From Gyrodactylus bullatarudis (Eukaryota; Platyhelminthes; Monogenea; Gyrodactylidea; Gyrodactylidae): DNA of 64,000 nucleotides. Made by a program: the position numbers and the translations under genes. The stretch lies in contig SSNU01000220.1 in assembly GCA_012064415.1 (NCBI GenBank), forward strand, positions 290,708 to 354,707. The letters are read 5' to 3'. The notes under the pieces were generated by a model. The model was not told the origin of the DNA. It was given only the letters and a program-made list of their open reading frames with translations, and ran no database searches. Positions 40,301-52,300 of the stretch are shown here, in pieces. How positions within the stretch are numbered: the first letter of the stretch is position 1; the number at the start of each line of letters is the position of its first letter.

Positions 40301-43300
40301 TCTTAAATTTTGTGAGAATATTTTGAGACCAATCTTTCAATTTCTTCAACAAAATAAGCTAAAAAATTCTTTAATATTAAAGAATTAAAGCAATCTTTCA
40401 ATCTCGAAAAAAATCGCCAAATTTACACTTATTCAACCTTTGAGCTTAAATTTTTTTAAAGCTCATTATAGGCTTGATATGATAATAGGTAATAAACTGG
40501 GTTTCTATGCTCAAAATTGGACAATAAAAATCAAATTTGGCCGTGAAAGTTCCGAGAAAGAAAGTTGATCTTTGAAAAAATAATTTTATACAGAACACTT
40601 TAACCCAAAACTACTGAAAAATATCTTGAAAAACTTTTATGACAAAAAGTAGATGATTTTCGGCTTAGTTAGATCCAATAGATCTATTAATAATTGATTA
40701 ATTCTAAATTTACTTTTGTAAATATTTGAGCAAGAATTTGTGGATTTGGCTTCAGAGAATAGCAATTGGAATTGTCTAAATTTTCAGCAGAGCTTTCTAC
40801 TTGATAATCGGGCCAGATAATGGATTCGTTGAATAAGAATAATTCAATGATGCATAAGGTCTGAAAGCCGTCTACAAAAGAAAATATTGCTTAATAATAA
40901 TAAAAAAATCAATACATGGGTCTTGAGAATATATATACTCAAGATAGAATTAATCTAAGATCAAATCAGTTTTCGATGAAAAAGTATGAATTCATCGTGT
41001 ATATAAAAAGGTCAGAGTGGCCAATTTTTTGGACTTTAAAATATGTTGAGCGATTAAAACGAAGTATTTGTGAGGTTCTTGAGACAAATTCCAATAAAAA
41101 ATATTAAACTTTTGAGAGGAGATACCTGAATTTAATAAAATGACTCAATTTTCAATCGAATTTCGATCCCCGTTCGTGAAAAAACAAGAAAATATTCTTT
41201 CGATGGATAGTTGAGAATATTTTTTGAGACCTCTTGATGGAAAACTGTTGATTTCTATACAAAACCATACATCATGTTATAGAGAACTTTTCATCTTCTT
41301 TCGAAGTAAAACTCTTGTCCAAAAGAGGCATGCTAAAAACTCACTATATGATCTTGGCGTAAAGGAATCTGAGGTTGATTCATATTTCAAGAGACAACCT
41401 ATTTTATCACGGTAATTAACATGAGCATTTGGAATGGTATCAGTAGGTAATTTGGAAGCTCTATCTCCTTCCATTTGACGAGCCAGCTTCAAAATTTGAG
41501 AAAAAATTGAATAAATACTCATTAGTAGTCATCCTTTGCAATTGGCTAAACTTACCAGAACAGAAGCACTGCATGACTCAGTATTTTGTTCAATGGATAG
41601 TATTTTTATCGACCCAGAGCCGAGGGTCAAACGGAGGCTTGACTTTGACACAGACCAGCCAGGAATAAGATTCTCTTCCTTTTTATTAAGGTCGCGATGT
41701 TCAAAGTCATCTTTGACACTGGTTGGTTTACGGCGAATGCGCTTCGCTGAATAACTGTATTCTTGTTGTAGGGGATTCTGACTAAAGTTTTTCTGGTGTG
41801 GAGGTATAAGACTCTCTTTCAAGGCATCAGGTAACTTTTTTAAATTGTATAAGGAACTATAAATTTTTGGGGAAATTAGACACCACCAAAATATTTTCAT
41901 GGCTAGAATAACATTTTTAATTAAAACAAAATTTTAAATTCAACTTCCAGGCTACATGTGGTGCAAAATTCATAGGAAGAACTCAAAGAAGTCTAGCTAT
42001 AAAAGATTATCTCAACAGAAACAGTTCCTCAGTAATAAAACACCTAGAGCAATGTGTTGGCTAAATGAGGTAGATCTCAAAATCCGGAAGAATTTTCTGA
42101 TCATAAAAGAAGATTGATCCCTATCAATATAAAAGAACCATTTACATGGCTTGTAGTTACTCTGGCTTAAATTTTAAATTTTTTCATTGAATTAGGATTA
42201 GACCTGACGAAATACAAATAATATATGTAAATATACGTGAATAACTAATTCATAATAATTTTCAAAAACTTCATATAGGAATGAAATGCTTATAATTCTA
42301 GTTTACAATGATGAGAATAAAATCTTACCTGCATAGTTGATCTAGATTGGTATCTGTTAAAATTCGAGTGATAAGGCGAGTCCAGAAACCAGACGGAATG
42401 TATGACATGAGATAAACTCTAGATATGTGATCTTCAGCTTTCGAGTCTGTACACCAGTTCATTTGAGGATTCTTCTTCACAGCCTGACGTCCAGGATGAA
42501 ATCTGTTAAAGGGTTCTGTTGGCACTTTTATGGGTGCTATTGAGGGGGTTGAGTTCTTTCTAACTGAATAAACATTACAAGATAAAGAAGAGTCACTTTC
42601 TTCTGTACTATCCTCATTGCTCGATGTAGTGACACGAAGCTAAACCATAAAGAAAATAGTTTAAAATCATTTAAAAGATGTTAATAGTTTAGTAGCTCCT
42701 TGGGAAACATTCATAAAACTCGATTAGGTTTTAGCTTAATCATTATTATTTGATCAAAATTATTAGAATAGATTGTCTACAATTATTTCGTTCGAGATGC
42801 TTAGGTAATATATATCCCACAGATTTGTCTTATTAGGTTAAGGATTAGCCAATGTCACTGGATGTTATAGCTTATTGATGGATCCCACCATCACTAGTGA
42901 GAAAGAAACTCTCAGGGTATTTAAAAATAACTTAGGTATACATCTTTGGTAGATATAGACTCGTAGTTATAAGACGAGCCTGTGGGATATATTACCAAGA
43001 ACGAAGTAGATAATCTTTGAAAGTATAAAGAAAGTACGTTGATGTAGAATATTGAAAAATAAATACAATCGGCCAAACTGTAAAATTTATAAATCAAATG
43101 AAAATAATATATTTCCCAAGGAATTAGAGAACTACTGTATTAAAAAGAACTATGCAGGTAAGCTTTTTTTGTGTTGCCATAATAATAATTACAAAGTGGA
43201 ATAACAAATAACTTATAAGTGGTAGTAGCATTGTATCAATAAGCATATCACAGCATTCGGGAATTAAAAATATGTTTTTTTAATGAATAATAAACTGCAT

Positions 43301-46300
43301 AAAGAACAAAATAAATAAACAGAATAAAAACATAGCACAGGTAGGGGTTGCTGACATTGGAGAGTTTAACAAGTCAAATTGGGTAAATTTCTACAATTGA
43401 AATATGCCTTACATTGATTAATTTTCGCTTTTGATTGGAATAATTGAAATTAGTTTCATAATACTAATAATATATAATAATAATCTTGAGATATAAAATG
43501 TGGTTCATTTAGAAACTTTTAGTACCGGTGATAAAAATCTCTATTTCGATAGCACATATAATCCTAATAGGTGAGAAGAAAAATTTTGTTTTCATGGTTT
43601 CATAGCGGTGGTGCAAAGAAATTTCTAAGAATAATCAACATACCTGTCTAGATGGAATTGGTTTTTCATGGTTAGTCGGAGAGTTTTCAGTCTCGAAATT
43701 ACTGAATTCTGGTAAAAGGCAGGGAACTATCAAGTGTTCTTTATCCAAGGGTACTGCAACTTCGAATTTACCCAGGATACCCTGGAGATATTCAAGAACA
43801 TCTTTGACCTGAATCGGTTCATCAAATCTTTCAAGGCTGAGGAACTCTTCAAGACTTTTGAGTAGGAATACTCCGGCCTTGTTAGGCAGGCGCTCAGTCT
43901 TCTTTTCAATTCCAATATCGTCCTTTGTTATCGAATAACTCAAGAGGAACTTGGCCAAATAGTTCAACAGAAAAATATTATCAATGATGACATATTTGTT
44001 ATAGTTTGGATCACTAAAGTAAAGTATTTGGCCAACTTCATGCAGAAATCTGAGACCGTATCTTAATTCATCATAGAGTTGATAACGTGAACCGATTGAT
44101 TTTTCCTCAGCTGATATGATGTCTATTGCTCGAGCACTAGTTTAAATTTTAAAAAATTAATTTGAATTTTCTAAATATATGGAAAAATACTATCAGCTAC
44201 GTTTAGATAAAAATAAATCAACTAACATAACGGTCTGTACTGAAAGGATAGGGAATTTCCTCTCGTTCACCAGAGTCTTTTGAGCTGCATTCAATACTTG
44301 AGATAAAATATAATAATTATTTGGTATGGGTAAGCCAACAAGGCGTTTCGGTAATGATGAAATGCCACTATGCCCCAACAGCATACTCGTAGAACGGCCA
44401 GTTAGCTTTAAAGAGTTACAGGCCTTATGAATTAGTGTGGCTAACTCCTTATAAAGACTAGAGCTGGATGATCCATCTGGATGACTCGCCTTCAAGACGA
44501 ACTGGGCGAATATTGGTTGAATGGCAAAAGATGAACTATCAGGACCAATGGATATGTATCGACGGGCCACTGCCTCTTGAGCTTCTTCAATTGTTGACCA
44601 TTGTTCCATTTTATCACCATGAGTTCCAATGATGATTATAAGAGAATTTGGTTGCCGGCACTAAATTTTATAAAAAATATCAAGTGATAAACTATAAACA
44701 TAAGTTTAACCCTTTCTACGTCTATTTTTGCCTTCATTAGAAAGTAAATTTGAGTTAGATTCTAAACTCATTTGGGAGGTTTAGAGAACAAAAAGAGACA
44801 CGGTGAAATATAACGTGTATCACTCAAATATACCCTTGCTGTTCTCTAAACCTTCCAAATAAGTTCAGAATCTAACTCAAGTATTCTTGATGAGGTTTAA
44901 AAATATTATCAGTCAGAAAGTAAATTTATATTTTTATTTATTTAAATAAAAATTCGATATCTTGATTTCAACTAGCACACTTTATTTATCATATTTTCTC
45001 GTATACTCTGTTGATCTGAAATCAGCAATAATTTCGAAATAAAAATTTTTTAACATCAGAAATCATTGAAAAGAAATTATTCTATCGTAAGACTTTTACT
45101 TTATCGATAATTTAAAAGATTATCTGGTAGAAAAACCACCTCAAAATTGAAGATTTTTGGTTTTTTTCTCAGTTTTTGAACTCAAATAAAGATAAAAGAA
45201 AAATGTAATTTCTATCTTAATTCTATCTTAAATCAGATGGGTTCAGATGTTTTTCAAACGTGTAACTTCTCTACACAAGCCTCTAAGCTGTAGAGAAGAG
45301 CCAAATCGAGAATAAAAAATAAAAAAATGTTTAAATTCGTTAAACTGTGTAATGCAAGAAGAAAACTAACATGAAGATCAACCATCCATACATGGAGCTT
45401 CTCCAATGCTTCAATTCCTTCTGACATGTTCCATAATAAGAGGGTTATTGAGCCCTTGGTGAAGGCATACCTCTGGAGAACTAAGGAAACTGAGGATACA
45501 TCTGAATCATCATAAGGTGTTGCAAAATCCCAAACATTCAAGTCAATATCTTCAGACCAGGATGATATCTCTGAAAGACTTTTCAACTTGGATGATGTTG
45601 AAATTTTGTTGATATCATGTATGTTAATTGGAGTTGGTCGGTTGATTGAGATGTTATAGACTTTAAGAAGATTCTCATCTGAGTAAACTTTGTAGTTGCG
45701 TCTTTTCTGGGAACTTTGCCCTAAGAGACCTTTAACGAGACAACTTTTCCCACATTTTGGCGGGCCGAGAATGTTCAATCGTAGAGTTGACCAAGCTTTT
45801 GATCTGTTCATATGAAAAAATGCAATTTTTAAATCATAAATAGGACCTCAAAAATATGACAAAATAAATTAATCTTCTAGCGCTGAAGAAAAAAGATATC
45901 TAGCGCCTTTTTGGTGTTTTGAGGGCATATTTAAAGTATTTATGAAATTTTAGTGGTTTTAATTTAAGCGTTTTAATTTTTTACTTAGAAGTAGTACACT
46001 AAAATATTTACACAATTGACTTTTTTGTTACGGATCGATAAATTCATCAGGAAACTCTTTTTCTTATATTTTTAAACTTTCCTTGAATGAGGATTGACGT
46101 CTTTTTTGAATTTGAAAATTGTGCGTTTGTGAATCCTGTGATTTTATGAGTTCTGACCGTTTTAAAACCTGTTAATTCACAGAGTAGAATATAGCTTTTA
46201 TGACCTTATTATTAATATAAGAAAGTCTTTATATTTTTGTTCAAAATTAAGCATTAAAAAAATTCTCACCTAAGTGTAAATGTTTTTAGCTAAGGATATA

Positions 46301-49300
46301 TTCTTGTAACATATTGAATATTTAAGTTCATCAATCAAAATGAGTTGAATTAATAATCTGAGTAGAGAATTTAAAAAAATGATGAAGTCTTTTTTGAGTA
46401 GATCGATTGAATTCAGGCTTCGAGATAAAGTACAGTTTGAATGATATTTAGTAATTTCTTCTCTTCTTATTAATGAATATAAAGAAAGTGAATTATCTAA
46501 AGGTATCGACTGACTTGTTGCAAGCACCCCTAAGATATGAGACAATAGCTTTTGTATTGAGCAGGTTGGATTCTTGATTTGGCGAATCAGTGAGGCATTG
46601 AATCTGTTTGCAAAGGGATGTTTTATTGATATTCAATACTTTTAATTTTTCCAAACGCCACATCTCCGAGGGCAACTGAAAATTATGATTGAACAAAATT
46701 TTAGGAAAATTTTATATTGTGGTTACTTCAAAGTAGATGTATAAAAATAAAATAATAATCATGCTAACTTCTTCCAATTGATGACAACTGCTCAGATCGA
46801 TAAAGTTCAAATTAGAGCAGTAAACAATTGATGTAGTGATTTTACTCAGCCTCTCATTTGATGACAAATCGAGCATTGATATTTTGGGAAACCATAATCT
46901 TGATAAAATTGAGTCTGCATGCAGTTTAGTAGTATCTTTTGGTCCCTGTGGTGGTTTTGAATTTGAATCTTGGACTTTTGGTAAATTTATCGCATCGAAT
47001 ACTTGCAGATCATTTGAGGATAGATTAAGTGTATGCAGATTAACCAATGATCCTCCTGTTTCGCTAGATAACAAAAGATGGACTGTAAGTTGTAGCGGTT
47101 AAATACCTAATCTACAAAAAAATTCTCGCTCATCGATATCAAATACATACATGTCTTCAATATTTTTATCGAAGCCGAGTTTTGTCATCAGGTTATTGCT
47201 CATCTCAACGATGGTCAGATTGACTGGATAATCATTGGGTATGCCAAAGTGGGTAATCTTGTTATTATTAACAACCAGTGTTAGCAGATTTGGTGCTAGC
47301 GTCCTTAAGCCAGGTATCATTTGATCTAATTCATTAAGGGGCAGTTGAGAGGTAAGTCGATTAAGTGGATTCTGTAAGTGCTTGTTAACAGAATTCGCAT
47401 TCAACTGTGATTCTAAAGGCAGACTGGAAATTTGATTATTGTTCAGGAATAAATGAAGCAGACCGCTAAACGGTTTCTTTGAGTAGATAGCTGAAATTAG
47501 AGGGAGAAAATATTCAAATAAACTGATCTGAAAGAATTGCAAGTAGAAAGCCTACTCAAATTTTCTCCAGGCTCTTCCTTATTAACAAAGTTATCCGGGC
47601 CAATAATGGGGGATATACTGTTCTTTGGACAGGGCAACAAATCTGTTTGATTTTGACTTCCATCAAAGGATTCATTACAGTTCATCAACTGAAACATTTT
47701 AAAAGAGAGATCAGTTAGTGATCTACAGAGAATTTTGGGTAAAAACTAATTTATTAGTCCACCAATAAGGGTTTGAGCAAGAGAGGCTAATTGGTAAGTT
47801 GGAAATCTATGATTTTTTCATAGAATTAAAAAATGTTTTTTTGAATCCTAATCATGATGCCTACTTTTACAGTTTGAAGAAAAAAAAATTTTATGATGGC
47901 CAAAAGAATATATAGACTAATTTTGCTACATGAAAATCAATGAAACTTCGATTATAAAACATTTGTCAAAAACGGTAGGTCCTTGTTTAATTTTGATCCT
48001 GATCAACTTCTTACCTGACTACTTTCAAACCGATAAAAATTTTCAGTTCGGTTTGAAGGTGAAAGTAAGCAGCATGGTTTGTACTTTGAAAAATCCTTAA
48101 CATATCCGAATTCTTGAGGACAAAATCATAGATTTCCAAATGCATATCAACCAACTTTATGTCGGCAGAGATAAACAGAAAGGCTGGATTACTATAAACA
48201 AGATTCAGCGATTTTATGTGGATTTAAGAGTCATAAAATTATTCTTAAAGATTTCAGCGTTATAGTTTTATGTTTGTACATGGAATTTAATGATATTTGA
48301 AGATGCAATTCTTTTCCGGTCACATGAAATTCCCACATCATTATTTATCAAATTTAGATTCTCTCATCATACTGGGCAAAACATTAACTTGAGAAAAAAA
48401 CTTCTTTCGATCAAGTTATTGAATAATTACTATCTAAACTAAAGTGGTGCATATAAAATTTGCGGACTAAAGGGAGGAGAATAAGGATACATATATTCAA
48501 AGGCAAAATTAATTGATTAGAAAGATAGTTCATGGATAACACAGGCAATTACGAAATCAAAAGTCTAAAGAATGTAAATGTTAAGATTAATAAATTTTTG
48601 AAAATCAAAATGAAAAATTGTCATATTCTGATATACAAAAATCCTATTTTCCCTAAAATTAACCTAATTTTTTCTTAGGACTTTCATTCACCATGTGAAA
48701 AAATACTCAACTTTTACTATGAATCGTATTTTTATTCAAATTTTTGCAGAAACTATTCAAAAATCTCGTAGTAAAATTCATTGAAAAAATCTTGAGGCGT
48801 GTTCAAAAATTTTTATTTTCAATCGAGATTTTGCATACCAGAACAAACTCGAAAAAATGCTTAGTTTTCGATAATCTTCAAAATGAGATTAAGGATGGGA
48901 AAAGTTTAAAACTTTGGTCTACTCTAATAATTATGCTCTAAAAAATTTGTTCTTAGACATCTTCTATTCTGAATTTTCAAATGAATGTTTTAAAATATTT
49001 CATTTTATTTGAAAATGATATTCTCACATTATTTATAGTAACAATCATATTCTCTGATGTAGATCTGGATCTTCTCCTCTTGAAGCTGGAATTATTCTTG
49101 ACTAACTGGGACATTGTCACCTTTGGAATTGATGTCAGGTAATTATGGCCTGCGTCCAAAGATGAAATAGACCTTGTATGTATTAAAAAAGAAGAATCAA
49201 TCAAAGAAGTAAAACACAGTTACTAATCTAAAATACCTATTGAACCACATTTGTTGAGGAAGCTCGTCAAGTTTGTTGTAAGAGACGTTTAAATTATCCA

Positions 49301-52300
49301 AGTTGGGGGCAAATCGGAAACTTTTCTGGGTGATATTTTGGCGAATGGCGGATGGTGCTCGTCTTTCACTGAATGAACCCTGACTGCCCATGTTGGCAAG
49401 ACTGTTATCGAATAGCCAGGCAGGTAATTTCCGGATTTGATTATGTGATAAATTCAACACAGCTAATGATGAACACCATATTATATTACGATTACTCAGT
49501 GAAATTATTGAATCAGCTGGCAAATTTTCGGGTAATTGTCGAATCCTATTATTACTCAAGTCGAGAATCTAGACCAAAGAAAAAATGATTGAAAAGAATA
49601 AATGAATAAAAAATAAGTTTATTATTTTTAGACTGAAATCAAAGCAAGTAAGGAGATTTCTTTAGGTAGTTTTATCATTAAACGTGATATTCAATTCAAG
49701 AGCTTATAAAGAAATTATGAATTTCATTTATATGGAAATCTTGATCGATTTCAGTTTAGAAAACAAGTTCAATATCAACCGATAGAGTAAGCGTGTGTAG
49801 TACAAAACACAGTATCAATCAATCCTTGTGTGAATTAAAAGAAAAGAGAATGTTCTATCCTAGTGCACAAACCTCTTATTTAGTGCACATATATACAGTA
49901 TTGAATATAACTCGATTTATATTCGTGAAAATGAAAAAAAATCTATTAACAATCTCCTATCTGATCGATAGGGCGGTCAGGGAAAAAGAACTAATTTTAC
50001 CAAAATTAGCATATTTTAGCTACATTATATTTCAAAAAAATATCAAAGTTTAACCGCTTTTGAAAAAAATGCCACTTCTTCAAAAATGGTTCATGGTTGG
50101 GAATTCTAGCAATAGGATATCTAAAATATTTGATGTCGTATTTTAAGTATTATTTAAATTTTTTGAAGAGCAAATCAAGAGGATAAAAAATAGCAAAAAA
50201 AAAGTAGCTTTTGTTGAAAAAATAGCAAAATTATTCTAGAAACTAATATAGACATAATAGTACACTTGTCATGATTTTAATCAGATTTCATTGCTAATGA
50301 AGATAGCAAAATAAGCATTTTGACCGCCCTAATATTACACTAATTTCATTGCCTATTCAAAAACAAAATTGTAAAGTTAATTTAATTTATCAAGTCTTGG
50401 TTAGCTAAACATAAAACTTCAGAGAAACTTAGTCGGAAATTTGGAATCACATGCTAATTTCTGCAAAAGAAATTTCGAGAGAATCATAATTTCTTGTGGT
50501 CACGAGGTTATTTTCAATTCCTCAGATTTAGGCCTATTAGAAGATTTATTATTAAATATTCAATCAATGATAATAATTATTAGTCATAATTACCTTGATC
50601 TTGGGCAGAAATGTAAAGACGTTGATTGGACACGAGGTAAGTTGGCACTTTTTCAAGTACAGCTCTGTTAAATTCTCCAGGTAGACATTAAACTCGATCG
50701 GTTTCATGAGAATATTCTCTTCTAGATAGTTGGAATCTTTGATAATTTTCCTAATTTCACCAAACCAACATGCTTCTGAAATTGCTGAATGGAGGGAAAC
50801 CTCTGAATACTTTTGACGTTTCTGCATGTTGGCGAGGAATAGCTGAATGTATGATCGATTCCAATCAATAACGAGGCCATCGTTTTCGTCCTTTTGAAGA
50901 TTACATCCATTGGATAGGAGACATGAGGCCAAATGGAAGTCATTAGACTCAATTGATGAGAGGAGTAGTATATTCTGATAGTCCTTCGCTCCATAACTAA
51001 GCAGGAGACGAATGATCTCTAACGAATACTAGAAAGAATAAGCATTAATTGTAGTTCCCTTGCACATCCTCTAGTAAAATAATTAATTTTTTTTAAACAA
51101 GTATGAAGAATGATCAAAGAGCTTTAGAGTAAGTAATTTAAGATAATTCTAAACTTGTTCTATCAGATGTTTTTATTCAATAATTCTACACTGTAAAACT
51201 TGATCCTCTCAAAATATACTCTCTAATCAGAGTACTGTATCATTTTTCATGACTCCCATACAATTTTTTGTCTATCAAATAGTTATGAATACTTTGATCA
51301 CGAATCTGCAGTTATTTTAATGCAATTGTTTTTCGATCAAAAATTGGCTATATTTAAAGGTTTCGCAGACAGAGTTTAGACGATTGTATGTTTGAATTCT
51401 ACAGGTATGATTACTCGATAAGAGTTTTCTTACTTTTTATCTATGGCCCTAGGAAAAACGTCAATTTTTTTAGAGAAACAACCTTCTTTGAGTTAGCATA
51501 GCAAGTGTTTTATGAATGATAGAGCTGAGATTTTTACGTATTTCAGGAGATAAATAGATTTTCTATCGAATGGGGTGGTAAAGTATTTTCTGGGCCTTAG
51601 AAGGATAATAATGAGTTGCTTGAGGGGTTAAGAATAAATACCAAAAGAGATTCACTTAAACATCCATGAAAAATGTAAAGCTAATTGATATGAAGTAGGG
51701 AATCTATGATTTTTACAGAAATCTCTATTTTTTCATCAAGAATTAAAAGTTAAAGATTTTTTGGAATCCTACACATGTTGTCCACTTTTACCATTTGAAG
51801 AAAAAGTTATTTTTATATGGTCATTTTTTAAATTCTTATTTGGCGCCAAAATCCTATTTTTTCGAACTTTGAGCTGAAATATTTTATTGGTTTGAAAGTG
51901 GGAGGCTGATCGAAAGAGGTTTTTCAGGATCAAAGTTAGACAAGAAAATCAATTCAACTGAATCTGATCTTATGCATAACCTCATTATCGTTAGGGAGCG
52001 GAAATTCGATTTTTTGATTATTTTCACTACTTAAAAATCAATGAAATTTGAATTATTCAAAATCTCTCGAAAATGGGGAATCTGTCAATAATTTGACGGT
52101 GCTATTCAGCTTTATTATTTAATTTTGATCCTGAATAAACTCTTTCGATAAGCATCCCACTTTCAAACCAATAAAATATTTCAGCTCAAAGTTGGAAAAA
52201 TGGGATTTTGGCGCCAAATGTGAATTTAATAAATGACCATATTTTTCATAAAAATTATTAATTATAACCTTTCCTTATTGTAATTATCGATGTACCTTTT

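Larger units (their letters stand above)
39227..44136 (-). other. LRRK exons 15-22: COR domain and COR-kinase linker
   Basis: Exons are 44136-43644, 42639-42329, 41856-41556, 41486-41399 (or ending 41411), 40871-40714, 39784-39630, 39573-39457 and 39383-39227. COR blocks visible are LRFLHEVGQILYFSD, IIDNIFLLNYLAKFLLSYSI, YLMSYIPSGFWTRLITRIL and a weaker WSVSKSSLRLTLGSGSI. The linker carries ILEHVDNLLEDWYPDLG, IIPCTHCM, KYLYFLTIEDYLHIHFL and CPRHKNSIFKAPDL, matching the family's DHIDxLLxEWFP, VPCPHC and APDLV segments. Exon 18 is the least certain: two phase-1 donors, at 41398 and 41410, are possible. The exon 17 acceptor is chosen by phase. Confidence 0.8.
46515..50700 (-). other. LRRK exons 6-12: leucine-rich repeats
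   Basis: Exons are the end of 6, then 49568-49237, 49172-49028, 47688-47556, 47490-47151, 47063-46769 and 46675-46515 (to about residue 1335). LRR signatures LxxLxLxxNxLxxLP are clear: ENLTELYLKKCQLTSCPINV, ILDLSNNRIRQLPENLP, LAVLNLSHNQIRKLPAWLF, LDNLNVSYNKLDELPQQMW, LLHLFLNNNQISSLP, LHTLNLSSNDLQVF, ISMLDLSSNERLSKI and WRLEKLKVLNINKTSL. Exon 9 and the middle of exon 10 are polar inserts. Between exons 10 and 11 I use donor GTATGT at 47150 and an acceptor ending at 47064 (87-bp intron), because reading straight through meets a TAA. Confidence 0.85.

Noticed and set aside
46270..46545. 91-codon minus ORF between the LRR and ROC exons
   Set aside because: Exon 12 joins exon 13 in phase without it. 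It overlaps exon 12 in another frame and has no domain.
47083..47106. A 24-bp intron (gtatttaaccgctacaacttacag) that would remove the in-frame TAA
   Set aside because: Far below the smallest introns expected in animals. An 87-bp alternative with a strong GTATGT donor keeps the frame.
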